A DNA stretch of 43,477 bases from Desulfuromonas sp. (GTDB taxonomy: Bacteria > Desulfobacterota > Desulfuromonadia > Desulfuromonadales > Desulfuromonadaceae). The stretch's first letter is position 1, and the number at the start of each line of letters is the position of its first letter. The stretch spans positions 1 through 43,477 of the forward strand of contig JAGGYC010000158.1 of the NCBI GenBank assembly GCA_021162745.1, in the 5' to 3' direction. The position numbers and the translations under genes are program-made. Under the pieces are notes generated by a model, which was not told the origin of the DNA, made no database searches, and worked only from the letters and a program-made list of their open reading frames with translations. Positions 1 through 9,824 of the stretch are shown piece after piece.

Positions 1-38
1 AAGCCGTCCTTTTTATAACTATTCTGCAGCAAAAAACG

Positions 39-1782
<1,744 letters not shown>

Positions 1783-2943
1783 ATGAAAAAATGGATGCTT
1801 GCCGCAATGCTGCTGTGCATATTACCAACAATACTGATGGCCGCTGAAGCCAACCAGACATCTCAGACCGGTCGCTTTTTTATCAACCCGATGGTCGGTG
1901 GTCTGAACATGGGGAGCAGTTCGTTCGATCCGGAACTCAACTACGCCATCGGTGGCGGCTTCAACCACACTGCCAACCTCAGTAGTGAGTTTCGTGCTGC
2001 TTATGCTCAAGAAAGAAGCGGCACCGACAGCGAAGTCGTGACTGCATTCGCCGGTATCCTTTACCACCTGATGCCTGAACAACGACTGGTACCCTACCTG
2101 GCCGCCGGATTCGGCGCCCTGGCCATCGATGAGGACAACGACCACCATGTACAGTTGAACTACGGTGCCGGTCTCAAATACTTCATCAATGAGGATCTGG
2201 CTCTTAACACCGAGGTCCGCCACATGCTGGCCAACAGCGGTGAGCCCAACAATCTGATGTATGGTGCCGGTCTTGTCTACTACTTTGGTGGTGAAAAACC
2301 AGCTCCTACTCCTGTTCCCGCACCGGTCGACAGCGACGGCGACGGTATCTATGATAATCAGGATCAGTGCCCCGACACCCCCACCGGTGTTGCCGTTGAC
2401 AGCAATGGTTGCCCGCTGGACACAGACGGTGACGGCGTTTATGACTATCTCGACAAGTGCCCCGGTACTCCGGCCGGTGTTGCCGTTGACAGCAAAGGTT
2501 GCGCCCTGCCGGTCGACAGTGATGGTGATGGCGTATTCGACGACGTCGACCGCTGCCCTAACTCAGACCCTGGCGCCCATATTAATGAGTACGGATGCCA
2601 ACTGGTTCTCACGCTGTTGATTCAGTTTGATACCAACAAAGATGTCATCCGTCCGCAACACGTTCAGGATATGACCAATGCCGCAGCCTTTATCAACAAA
2701 TATCCTGGAGAAACAGTTCTGGTTGCCGGTCACACCGATAGCGATGGCAGTGCAGCCTACAACCAACAACTGTCGCAAAAACGTGCCCAATCTGTCAGTG
2801 ATTACCTGATTAAGAACTACGGCATCAATCCAGCGCAACTGACGGTCAAAGGTTTTGGCGAAAGCCAACCGGTTGTTGAAAACACCTCCGCAGCCAACAA
2901 ACAACAGAACCGCCGTGTTGAACTGAGCCTGTTTAACAACTAA
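1783..2943 (+). CDS. OmpA-family outer-membrane protein with TSP3 calcium-type repeats
   Basis: This is a 386-residue outer-membrane protein that probably anchors the outer membrane to peptidoglycan. Residues 1-20 form a signal peptide ending ILMAAEA. Residues about 25-170 look like an OprF/OmpA-type eight-strand barrel. A proline-rich hinge (PAPTPVPAPV) follows, then three thrombospondin type-3-like repeats of the DSDGDGxxD form at about 183-270. The C-terminal OmpA domain (about 275-386) has FDTNKDVIRP, GHTDSDGS and the peptidoglycan-binding NRRVEL motif. AGGAGG precedes the ATG at a suitable distance. The gene stands alone and is followed by a strong hairpin terminator. Family assignment is firm; calcium binding by the repeats is an inference. 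Confidence 0.95.
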   Translation: MKKWMLAAMLLCILPTILMAAEANQTSQTGRFFINPMVGGLNMGSSSFDPELNYAIGGGFNHTANLSSEFRAAYAQERSGTDSEVVTAFAGILYHLMPEQRLVPYLAAGFGALAIDEDNDHHVQLNYGAGLKYFINEDLALNTEVRHMLANSGEPNNLMYGAGLVYYFGGEKPAPTPVPAPVDSDGDGIYDNQDQCPDTPTGVAVDSNGCPLDTDGDGVYDYLDKCPGTPAGVAVDSKGCALPVDSDGDGVFDDVDRCPNSDPGAHINEYGCQLVLTLLIQFDTNKDVIRPQHVQDMTNAAAFINKYPGETVLVAGHTDSDGSAAYNQQLSQKRAQSVSDYLIKNYGINPAQLTVKGFGESQPVVENTSAANKQQNRRVELSLFNN

Positions 2944-2965
2944 CAGCGACACGACCAACCAAAGC

Positions 2966-2994
2966 CGCCCCGAAATAACGGGGCGACTTTATTT
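2966..2994 (+). terminator. Rho-independent terminator after the OmpA-family gene
   Basis: A perfect 7-bp stem, CGCCCCG/CGGGGCG (2966-2972 and 2979-2985), closes a 6-base loop and is followed by a T-rich run. It lies 22 bases after the stop codon. Confidence 0.85.
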
Positions 2995-3143
2995 CATCAT
3001 AAGGCGGGCACCACCACAAACCACCACGCCAGGCTAAATAAATCTGCCCAATAACCTACCGATTATTCCTTATCCCCATCGAATCTTAAATCACCAGCAA
3101 ACCTATGTGTGTAATGTTAATTTTCTGCTACACTCAAACAATC

Positions 3144-3297
3144 TTGATGGTCTCGCGAAAACGAATTAGATGGCTAAACAAAAATTTCGACCTACAAGGC
3201 GTAGTGGTTTTTCAAGGGTGAAGGCATACATGTTGTATGTCGAAGTCTTGAAAAAACGCTGCAACGCAGGAGGGCGGACTTTTTGCGACGCCATCAA
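3144..3297. repeat. 154-bp palindromic (REP/MITE-like) element
   Basis: The region is one long imperfect palindrome. The ends are TTGATGGTCTCGCGAAAA (3144-3161) and TTTTTGCGACGCCATCAA (3280-3297). Nested inside are GTTTTTCAAG (3207-3216) against CTTGAAAAAAC (3247-3257), and CATACA-TGT-TGTATG at the centre (3225-3239). It would fold into a hairpin or cruciform. Related end sequences occur at 18657 and 31383. The small ORF across it (3170-3355) has no recognisable product and is treated as a by-product of the repeat. Confidence 0.75.
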
Positions 3298-3415
3298 TCT
3301 TGGCACTCAACACTTACATACTTATAGCTCTTTTATTGTCATACCGTCGATTTAACTAAAAACTGACCCTCGGATTAACCCTGTTGGTCTACAATCCCAT
3401 TTTCAGGAGGCTGCC

Positions 3416-4285
3416 ATGAAAACCCTCGCTAAATTCGTGATCCTTGTTGTCCTCATTGCGATTACCGCCGTTGCTGGAATAACTTACTATTTGGATTCCA
3501 TTGCCAAAAAAGCGGTGGAGTACGGCGGGTCCAAAGCGTTAGGCGTTCAGACAACCGTCGACAGCCTGCATCTTTCGCTGTTAGATGGCAACAGCAGCCT
3601 CAAAGGTTTCACCATCGCCAACCCTCAAGGATTCAGCCCGCAGGACTTCATGATCATGAAGCAGGCGGACGTTTCCGTCGACATCAATTCGCTGTTGTCC
3701 GACACCATCCGCATCCAAAAAATCATCGTTTCCGGCCTGCAGGTCAGCATTGAACAGAGTGATCAAAATTCCAATGTTAAAGCGTTGCTGAAAAATATTC
3801 CAAAAACGCAAACATCGACAACAAAAACACCGCCGCCAGCCCAAAGCTCTTCGGACAAAGGCAGCGGCAAAAAATTCATTGTCGATCTTATTGTCTTAGA
3901 AGATATCGGCGTATCGGCACAATTAGCGGCCCTCGGCACCAAGCTGAGCAATGTTGATCTCACGGTGCCCCGCATAGAACTGCGCCAAGTGGGCCAGCAG
4001 CAGGGGGGCCTGTCCATGGCAGAATTGATTCAATTTTTAGTTGAGGAAGTGCTTAACGCTACAGCCAACAACTCACGCAGTCTCTCCCCGGCCTTGTCAA
4101 AAATGCTCCAAGGGGATCTGGCCAGCGTCGAAGGCATTAAAGCCGGCGCCATTGAAGCCGCCTCAGGTGAAGTGGAAAAAGCGACTCAGAAATTGATGGA
4201 AGATCTCGATCTCCCCGAAGGGAGCGATACCGAATTACAACAGGCGGCAGACAGTCTGCTCAAAGGATTACTCAACAGCAAGTAA
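3416..4285 (+). CDS. AsmA-like inner-membrane-anchored periplasmic protein
   Basis: The 289-residue product has one N-terminal membrane anchor (about residues 5-25, KFVILVVLIAITAVAGITYY). After it comes a segment resembling the start of AsmA/DUF748-type proteins: a repeated-strand region with DSLHLSLLDGNSSLKGFTI and RIQKIIVSGLQVSIE. A low-complexity linker rich in Thr, Pro and Ser (about 125-145) separates a second half that repeats the pattern (FIVDLIVLEDIGVSAQL). The C-terminus is rich in Ala, Glu and Leu and probably helical. AsmA-like proteins are linked to lipid transport and outer-membrane maintenance; this one is much shorter than AsmA itself, so only the general fold is claimed. AGGAGG lies 7 bases before the ATG. 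Confidence 0.7.
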   Translation: MKTLAKFVILVVLIAITAVAGITYYLDSIAKKAVEYGGSKALGVQTTVDSLHLSLLDGNSSLKGFTIANPQGFSPQDFMIMKQADVSVDINSLLSDTIRIQKIIVSGLQVSIEQSDQNSNVKALLKNIPKTQTSTTKTPPPAQSSSDKGSGKKFIVDLIVLEDIGVSAQLAALGTKLSNVDLTVPRIELRQVGQQQGGLSMAELIQFLVEEVLNATANNSRSLSPALSKMLQGDLASVEGIKAGAIEAASGEVEKATQKLMEDLDLPEGSDTELQQAADSLLKGLLNSK

Positions 4286-4367
4286 TACCCTCCGCCTCCG
4301 AGCGGCCCATGCGGAGATCAATCCGCAGAGGCCGCTCGGAACAGCATCATTCAACAGGACAGCGACA

Positions 4368-4793
4368 ATGACAAACTTCAACCTCAATCAACAACTTGAT
4401 CAGGATTGCATCACCCTTGGCAGACTGGGGTCAACACACCTCCTCTTGCTCAATAACTCACTGGTACCATGGTTTATCCTGGTGCCACAGACCGATCGCT
4501 GCGAAATCCACGACATGCCGCGCAACGAGCAGATTCAACTGCTCGACGACATTAACCTGCTGGCCACGTTTATCGAGCGCGAATTCAACACCGATAAAAT
4601 CAATACTGCAGCCATCGGCAATATTGTCCGCCAGCTGCATATCCATGTCATTGGTCGCTATGAAGATGATTTCTGCTGGCCGCAAGTGGTATGGGGCAGA
4701 CCGGAGGAAAAGAGCTACACCAATAGTGAGGTCGCTGATATCCGCAGCCGCCTGCTCAACGGCCTGGCGGATCACTTTACGGCCATCGTATAA
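4368..4793 (+). CDS. HIT-domain protein (histidine triad hydrolase/transferase)
   Basis: This 141-residue protein belongs to the HIT superfamily of nucleotide hydrolases and transferases. The triad region reads VRQLHIHVIGR, so the first histidine is a glutamine (Q89) while the middle (H91, the usual nucleophile) and last (H93) histidines are kept. This Q-L-H-I-H form occurs in a bacterial subgroup, so activity is plausible. The upstream PWFILVPQ segment matches the nucleotide-binding side of the fold. The substrate cannot be read from the sequence. The gene follows the AsmA-like gene by 82 bases on the same strand and may be cotranscribed. The start has a weak GGACAG-like site. Confidence 0.85.
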   Translation: MTNFNLNQQLDQDCITLGRLGSTHLLLLNNSLVPWFILVPQTDRCEIHDMPRNEQIQLLDDINLLATFIEREFNTDKINTAAIGNIVRQLHIHVIGRYEDDFCWPQVVWGRPEEKSYTNSEVADIRSRLLNGLADHFTAIV

Positions 4794-4803
4794 TCAGATG
4801 GTT

Positions 4804-4829
4804 GTCGGGTTACGCTTCGCTAACCCGAC
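4804..4829. repeat. Intergenic hairpin after the HIT gene
   Basis: GTCGGGTTA (4804-4812) and TAACCCGAC (4821-4829) form a perfect 9-bp stem with an 8-base loop. No T-run follows, so it is not a standard terminator. It could be a small dispersed repeat or a transcript-end stabiliser. Confidence 0.5.
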
Positions 4830-4917
4830 CTGCTGAGCTGAAGGGCGAGTTTCAACCTTAACAACAAACCGCAAGCGATTGAGAATAGTGGATTAATTCC
4901 TGTTCGACGTGCCGAAC

Positions 4918-4956
4918 AAAAAAATAACGGTGCGCCAAAAAAGACAGCACCGTTAT
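4918..4956 (-). terminator. Terminator of the MoaD-like/AOR operon
   Basis: On the minus strand AACGGTGC...GCACCGTT forms an 8-bp stem (4926-4933 and 4947-4954) and is followed by ATTTTTTTG. It lies 40 bases past the AOR stop codon. Confidence 0.85.
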
Positions 4957-4994
4957 TGTCAAACACATAGAAAAACCGTTTAATAAAGACTGGA

Positions 4995-6833
4995 TCAATC
5001 AAGCATTTCAGCCATCTGTTGCTCAAAAATCTGCCATACCTGCTGCTCCAACGAACGGACAAACTCCGATGACGTGATCTTGGGCAGCTGGATGTTATCG
5101 TTGGGCTGCTCAAACACCTCGACAGGCAGGGCAAACTCACTCTTTTCATAGCCCTGACGCAACTCCAACGCCAAACCGCGCAAGAAGGCGCGATGTACTG
5201 CTTTCTTCAAGTCTGCGGCAGACACATCCAGCTCCATTTCGCTCTTCAGACAGTCCACCACCATCTGGGTACCAATACCGTTGTTAATGTCGAAGAACTT
5301 GCATAGCCCGATCATGTCGAAACCGACAATCTGCAACTTATCCTCAGTGATCGCCTTGACCCAGAACTCGACATCGGTTTTACCTTCGCGGGCCAACAGG
5401 CCATAGGTACCCATGGACATGTGACCACCGGCAATGGCCCAGGCATAACCAGGATTGCTCTCCGGCTGATAGGCGGCAATCTCCAGCCCTTTGACATGAT
5501 AAGCATAACCCGGTTCACCAACCTGATGGGACAAACGCATGGAACCGCAGCCGATCTCCGGCAGACGCCCTTCGCCCGCCTCAATCACCAGCTGGCGAAT
5601 TTTAGCGTAATCGCCAAAGGTGGCACCGTTGAGTAATGGTGCCTCAGCGTGGCGCTCATTATAGGATAACAGGTAGGAGATGGTCACGCCGAGGGAGATG
5701 GCATCCATGCCGTAGTTGTCACCCAGCTGGATCAGACGCGCCGCCTGCCCCGCATCGTGAATACCGATATTGGTGCCCAACAGATTGAGCGGTTCGTAAT
5801 CAAACTTGGCTAAAAACTCACCTCGACTGCCGTCGGCGTTCTTTTCTGAGACATTGTTGTGGCAGGTGATACCGCAGCGATAACAGGCTTGGGACTCGAT
5901 GACGTAGTCTTTTTCAACGTTGACGCGAAACAGCTTCTCAGGGAGATCATTCCCCTGCGGGCGAAAATTGTTGACCGGTACGGCATGGAAGGCCTGCAAC
6001 ACATCGTAAGCGGCCCAGGTTCCACCGCCGCCGCCACGGCTAAGCGGTTGTAACCGCGCTGCCCCGCCCCCCTTGATCACGTTCAGGTTGACCTTCTTCA
6101 CCGCGTCGCTCACCGGCTTGATCTTGTCGGGGCTGTCCGCCACCAGCGCCAGCACATTTTTATGGCCCATGATGCTGCCCATACCGCCACGCCCGGCAAA
6201 ACGGCACTTGTCCTCACCCGATTTCAGCTGGTTCTCGGTGCTCAGTGCCACCGCCCCCATGTAATTGTTCTGCCAGTTCTCTCCAGCTTGACCAATGGCG
6301 GCAAAATGGGCCTGCGGATATTCCTTGTACAGCGCCATGATCTTATCGTGGGTCCCTAAGCCGAGCAGGTGCTCGGCGGGTTTGAGGGTCAGTTGTGGGC
6401 CCTGATCCGTTTCGCGAATCAGGATATACACCGGCTGCTCACTGCAATTTTCCAGCACCAGTTCATCCAACCCCGTCCACTTGAGCTTAGCACCAAACTT
6501 GCCACTACCTGCCGACCACATGGCTGCGGGGAGACCTTTTTGCGAGCCTTTAATCGGACTATAGCTGGAAAAATAGGTGCGCATAGCAGTCATCGCCGTG
6601 CTGCCGGTCAACAGTCCGGTATTGATGATCAGCGGATTTTCTGCACAGTAAGCGGTGGCGATCTGCCGCTCAGCCAAATCCTGAAATGAGCGGCCAAAAC
6701 CACCCAGAACATCCTCCAGGTTACGGCAGGGGATCTCTTCAATGGTCTGCCGGCCAGTGTTCAAATCAATGGTACAGCGGGTATACAGTATCTGTTCCGG
6801 CTGTGCCGCTGGATCGCTGGTATTTAATTTCAT
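4995..6833 (-). CDS. aor: Tungsten-type aldehyde:ferredoxin oxidoreductase
   Basis: The enzyme oxidises aldehydes to carboxylic acids, or runs in reverse, with ferredoxin as electron partner. It uses a bis-pyranopterin tungsten cofactor and a [4Fe-4S] cluster. The 612-residue length is normal. The cluster ligands are C317, C320 and C324 (CYRCGITCHN) with C511 (IGLCKFFD). Glycine-rich cofactor-binding stretches are at about 214-221 (GRGGMGS) and 255-272. The start at 6833 is preceded by AGGGGAG; an in-frame extension to 6857 has no such site. A MoaD-like gene lies 92 bases upstream on the same strand, and a terminator follows. Substrate range, and tungsten rather than molybdenum, are inferred from the family and the nearby tungstate transporter. 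Confidence 0.95.
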   Translation of the reverse strand: MKLNTSDPAAQPEQILYTRCTIDLNTGRQTIEEIPCRNLEDVLGGFGRSFQDLAERQIATAYCAENPLIINTGLLTGSTAMTAMRTYFSSYSPIKGSQKGLPAAMWSAGSGKFGAKLKWTGLDELVLENCSEQPVYILIRETDQGPQLTLKPAEHLLGLGTHDKIMALYKEYPQAHFAAIGQAGENWQNNYMGAVALSTENQLKSGEDKCRFAGRGGMGSIMGHKNVLALVADSPDKIKPVSDAVKKVNLNVIKGGGAARLQPLSRGGGGGTWAAYDVLQAFHAVPVNNFRPQGNDLPEKLFRVNVEKDYVIESQACYRCGITCHNNVSEKNADGSRGEFLAKFDYEPLNLLGTNIGIHDAGQAARLIQLGDNYGMDAISLGVTISYLLSYNERHAEAPLLNGATFGDYAKIRQLVIEAGEGRLPEIGCGSMRLSHQVGEPGYAYHVKGLEIAAYQPESNPGYAWAIAGGHMSMGTYGLLAREGKTDVEFWVKAITEDKLQIVGFDMIGLCKFFDINNGIGTQMVVDCLKSEMELDVSAADLKKAVHRAFLRGLALELRQGYEKSEFALPVEVFEQPNDNIQLPKITSSEFVRSLEQQVWQIFEQQMAEMLD

Positions 6834-6925
6834 CTGGATTCTCCCCTTCCATAACACATCATTCAGGACGAATAGGCCGTCGTCCCATCATTGCCATCTT
6901 TTCCTCATCATCGCCACGCTCCGAC

Positions 6926-7150
6926 TTAACCGCCTTCAAGTACCGGCATCAGGGTCAAGCAATCGCCATCGTTGAGCAACTCACTCTCCGTGGCATGGAC
7001 ACCATTGATCAGCATAATGCCCAACAATCGACGCGACAACTCAAGGCTGTCGACAATATCCGCTACGCAGCTCCCCTCAGCCAAGGGCTGACGCTGCTCC
7101 TTAAAACGGTCGATGCGAAACACACCGATCAGTTTAACCGTTATGATCAT
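6926..7150 (-). CDS. MoaD/ThiS-type small sulfur-carrier protein
   Basis: The 74-residue product has the ubiquitin-like fold pattern and ends in the Gly-Gly tail (LMPVLEGG) that is adenylated and thiocarboxylated in MoaD and ThiS. The preferred start is the ATG at 7150, just after GGAGAGGGA; a GTG at 7177 is possible but leaves no ribosome-binding site. It lies immediately upstream of AOR and probably shares its transcript. MoaD-like genes next to AOR occur in other tungsten-using organisms, so a role in delivering sulfur for the pyranopterin of AOR is likely. No MoaE or MoeB partner is visible in the window. Confidence 0.85.
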   Translation of the reverse strand: MIITVKLIGVFRIDRFKEQRQPLAEGSCVADIVDSLELSRRLLGIMLINGVHATESELLNDGDCLTLMPVLEGG

Positions 7151-7182
7151 TTCCCTCTCCAAAGCTGACCAAAGCACAATAT

Positions 7183-7188
7183 ATTATA
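7183..7188 (-). promoter_or_regulatory. Possible -10 box of the MoaD-like/AOR operon
   Basis: A perfect TATAAT on the minus strand lies 33 bases upstream of the MoaD-like start. No good -35 hexamer sits at 16-18 bases, so an activator may be needed, or the match may be chance. Confidence 0.35.
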
Positions 7189-7357
7189 CCCGATGAAGTT
7201 TGCCTAATTGTGTATACAAAAACAAGTAAAGAGTGACCTACCCCACCAAGAAAGGCAATCGTTCTTGCCCATTGCCCAGAATTCTGCAATAGTTCCACAC
7301 TTATTTATAACCTGAATCCGCCAAGTACTCACGGATCCAGGCATCAAGGAGGATAAC

Positions 7358-8158
7358 GTGGATTGGAAACGTTTTTTTGATAGCCTCGGCATGAACGGTA
7401 CCCGCTGGCAATGGCGCATCATGCGCTGGCAGAGACAAATGAAACAGATGGCACGCGGCGAAAGAGTTCCCGGCGCTGAGTTTTCGGTAAGCAAGTTGCT
7501 ACTGATACTCAACCTGATACTGTTTTCGGCGATGGTGCTGCGCGGTGCGAGCGCCGGCTTAGGGATGGCCCCCTTGCTCCACCCAAACAGTGAACTGCTG
7601 GTGGTCTCCGGTGGTCAATGGTGGCCGCTGGTGGTACAACATGGCGAATGGTGGCGCTGTATCAGCTACGCCTTTACCCACGGCGGCCTGATTCACCTCG
7701 GCTTCAACATGATGGTACTGTATCAGGTTGGCCCCCACCTCGAGCAGGAGATCGGCCCCAGCGGCTTTATCTCACTCTATGTGATCACTGCCTTGGCAGC
7801 CACTGGTCTCGGCTATCTATGGCACCCGATGATCATCGTCGTCGGTGCTTCAGGCGCTCTGTTTGGCATGATCGGTTTTTCCATCAGCTACTTCCATCGC
7901 ATCGGCGGTCATCACGGTCATGCCCAACGCGATTTCATGCTGCGCTGGGCACTGTTTGCCTTTATCTTCGGCTTTATGGTCGGTGCCGATAATGCCGCTC
8001 ACCTCGGTGGTGCCGTCAGCGGAGCGCTGTTCGGGCTGGTATATCCCATCTCCATGCGCAGCCGCCGGGCTCTGTCTCCCGTCACCAACGCCCTGGCCGG
8101 GCTGAGTGCGCTGGCCATTATCGTCAGTTTGGCGTTTCTCGTTCTCAGCTGGTTTTAG
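7358..8158 (+). CDS. Rhomboid-family intramembrane serine protease
   Basis: This 266-residue inner-membrane protein cleaves substrates within or near the membrane. The catalytic serine is S165 in GASGALFG and its partner is H215 in DNAAHLGGAVSG. The HLGFN motif (H113-N117) of TM2 is also present. About six membrane segments follow a 45-residue cytoplasmic N-terminus rich in Trp and Arg. The start codon is GTG, supported by AAGGAGG 6 bases upstream. The YbaK-type gene begins 10 bases after the stop, so the two are probably cotranscribed. Substrates are unknown. Confidence 0.93.
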   Translation: MDWKRFFDSLGMNGTRWQWRIMRWQRQMKQMARGERVPGAEFSVSKLLLILNLILFSAMVLRGASAGLGMAPLLHPNSELLVVSGGQWWPLVVQHGEWWRCISYAFTHGGLIHLGFNMMVLYQVGPHLEQEIGPSGFISLYVITALAATGLGYLWHPMIIVVGASGALFGMIGFSISYFHRIGGHHGHAQRDFMLRWALFAFIFGFMVGADNAAHLGGAVSGALFGLVYPISMRSRRALSPVTNALAGLSALAIIVSLAFLVLSWF

Positions 8159-8167
8159 GAAGATACA

Positions 8168-8656
8168 ATGGCTAAACAGAAATTTCCGATGACAGCGGCA
8201 ATCCGCCAGCTTAAACAACACAAAGCTGCTTACACTCCGCACCTCTATCCCTATGAGGAAAAAGGGGGGACCCGAACCTCATCGCAAGAACTCAGGGTCG
8301 ATGAGCATGCAGTGATCAAAACGCTGGTGATGGAGGACGAGAACCATCGACCGTTAATCATCCTCATGCACGGCGACTGTGAGGTCTCCACCAAGGAGCT
8401 GGCCCGGGCACTCAACGTCAAACGGATTGCCCCCTGCACGCCAGAGATAGCGCACAAACACAGTGGCTACCTCGTCGGTGGCACATCACCATTTGGCACC
8501 CTGAAGCCATTGCCCGTCTATGTCGAACAGACCATTCTCGATCTAACCCAGATCTATATCAATGGTGGCAAACGGGGTTTTCTGGTCAGCCTGGAGCCAC
8601 AGGTGCTAAGTCAGGTATTGAAGGCCACTGCCGTCGACGTAGCCATTCGTCATTAA
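8168..8656 (+). CDS. YbaK/EbsC-type aminoacyl-tRNA deacylase
   Basis: This 162-residue protein belongs to the YbaK/ProX editing family, which hydrolyses mischarged tRNAs such as Cys-tRNA(Pro). Typical features are the early TAAIRQLKQHKAAYTPHLY segment, the catalytic-lysine region VIKTLVMED, and the glycine-rich VGGTSPFGTLKPLPVYVE stretch. Length is normal. AGGAAG precedes the ATG. It lies between a rhomboid gene and a YlqF-type GTPase gene, all on the same strand. Tight spacing to the rhomboid gene suggests one transcript; the link to the GTPase is looser (82 bases with a palindrome). The exact tRNA substrate is inferred from the family only. Confidence 0.92.
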   Translation: MAKQKFPMTAAIRQLKQHKAAYTPHLYPYEEKGGTRTSSQELRVDEHAVIKTLVMEDENHRPLIILMHGDCEVSTKELARALNVKRIAPCTPEIAHKHSGYLVGGTSPFGTLKPLPVYVEQTILDLTQIYINGGKRGFLVSLEPQVLSQVLKATAVDVAIRH

Positions 8657-8687
8657 CAACGACAACGGCCAGTAAAAAAGATATGAT

Positions 8688-8710
8688 GAGTTAAACGTAC
8701 CGTTTAACTC
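8688..8710. promoter_or_regulatory. Perfect 10-bp inverted repeat between YbaK-type and YlqF-type genes
   Basis: GAGTTAAACG-TAC-CGTTTAACTC is a perfect palindrome with a 3-base centre, ending 28 bases before the YlqF-type start. There is no T-run. It could be an operator, a transcript hairpin or a processing site. Confidence 0.5.
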
Positions 8711-8738
8711 CAACGCACAACAAGAGATTAAGGACAAA

Positions 8739-9593
8739 ATGAAACTGAACTGGTTCCCCGGACATATGCGCAAAACGCATAAACTCCTGCTCGAAATGAT
8801 GCCAAAGGTCGATATCATCATCGAAATTCTCGATGCTCGCCTGCCGCAATCAAGCGCCAATCCGCTGTTTGCTCAACTGCGCGGCAACAAGCCATGCATC
8901 AAGCTGCTCAATAAGAACGACCTCGCCGATCCGCAAGCGACCAAAGCCTGGGTGACACATTTCCAGCAGCAATCCGGCATCAGCGCCCTGCCCATCGAGG
9001 CAACCAAGAAACGCGACGTCGAACGCATCCTTAAACTGTGCCGGGTTCTGGTCCCCAAGCGTGGTCAGGCTGGTAAAGAGATCCGCGCCCTGGTAGTCGG
9101 CATCCCCAATGTCGGCAAATCGACCCTGATCAACACCATGACCGGCAGAAAGATTGCCAAAACCGGCGATCGCCCGGCGGTCACCACCTGCGCGCAACAG
9201 ATCGAACTGCATAACGGCATCCGGCTGTTTGACACCCCCGGTCTGCTGTGGCCAAAGATTGAAGACCAGCAGAGCGCCTACCGCCTGTCTACCAGCGGCG
9301 CCATCGGCTACAATGCCATCGACCCCGTCGATATTGGCCGCTTTGCAGCCACCTTTATGACCGACTGCTACCAAGAGCGACTGACTGAACGTTACAAGAT
9401 CACCGAGTTTACCGACAACCCCGATCAAGTGATTGAAGAGATGGGCTGGCGGCGCGGTTGCCTGGTCAGCGGCGGCACCGTCGATATGACCCGGGCAGCG
9501 AAGATGTTGTTGCGTGAAATACGCTCCGGCAAGCTGGGGCGGATCAGCTTCGAAACACCGGAAACGTTTCAGCAGCAAAAATCGAAAGACTAA
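8739..9593 (+). CDS. ylqF: YlqF/RbgA-type circularly permuted ribosome-assembly GTPase
   Basis: The 284-residue GTPase has the permuted motif order of the YlqF/YawG group: G4 NKND (58-61) precedes G1 GIPNVGKST (121-129) and G3 DTPG (165-168). The N-terminal WFPGHMRKT motif is characteristic. RbgA acts late in assembly of the large ribosomal subunit, and a similar role is expected here. The C-terminus after about residue 200 is helical. A strong terminator follows 11 bases after the stop, closing the rhomboid/YbaK/YlqF group. Confidence 0.93.
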   Translation: MKLNWFPGHMRKTHKLLLEMMPKVDIIIEILDARLPQSSANPLFAQLRGNKPCIKLLNKNDLADPQATKAWVTHFQQQSGISALPIEATKKRDVERILKLCRVLVPKRGQAGKEIRALVVGIPNVGKSTLINTMTGRKIAKTGDRPAVTTCAQQIELHNGIRLFDTPGLLWPKIEDQQSAYRLSTSGAIGYNAIDPVDIGRFAATFMTDCYQERLTERYKITEFTDNPDQVIEEMGWRRGCLVSGGTVDMTRAAKMLLREIRSGKLGRISFETPETFQQQKSKD

Positions 9594-9604
9594 TTTTGAA
9601 CTTG

Positions 9605-9646
9605 AATCCCCCCTGTGACTATTCACAGGGGGGATTTTTGTTTTTT
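9605..9646 (+). terminator. Strong rho-independent terminator
   Basis: A perfect 14-bp stem (AATCCCCCCTGTGA, 9605-9618, with its complement 9623-9636) has a 4-base loop. It is followed by TTTGTTTTTT. Confidence 0.95.
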
Positions 9647-9700
9647 GAGTATCTTAGAGAGAGATTTTTTGCCTTTTCAACAACGTTATATCTTATATTC

Positions 9701-9824
9701 TAAAAGACGAGGGGTCAGGCTTGACAAATGGACTTACGTTATCATTGCCAACAACCCGCCAATAAAAGACGAGGGGTCAGGCTTGACAAATGGACTTACG
9801 TTATCATTGCCAACAACCCGCCAA
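9701..9824. repeat. Perfect tandem duplication of a 62-bp unit
   Basis: Bases 9701-9762 are repeated exactly at 9763-9824. Each unit contains GACGAGGGGTCAGGCTTGAC. This motif resembles extragenic repeats associated with REP/RAYT elements, but that comparison is from memory. Identity of the copies points to a recent duplication. An ORF across it (9615-9905) has no family resemblance and contains the duplication as repeated residues, so it is not called as a gene. Confidence 0.9.

Noticed and set aside
3170-3355. 61-residue plus-strand ORF beginning MAKQKF
   Set aside because: It lies across the 154-bp palindromic repeat, has no ribosome-binding site and no recognisable family. Its first residues resemble the YbaK-type protein start only by chance.
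9701-9824. Possible CRISPR array
   Set aside because: Only two units, directly joined, with no spacers and no cas genes.
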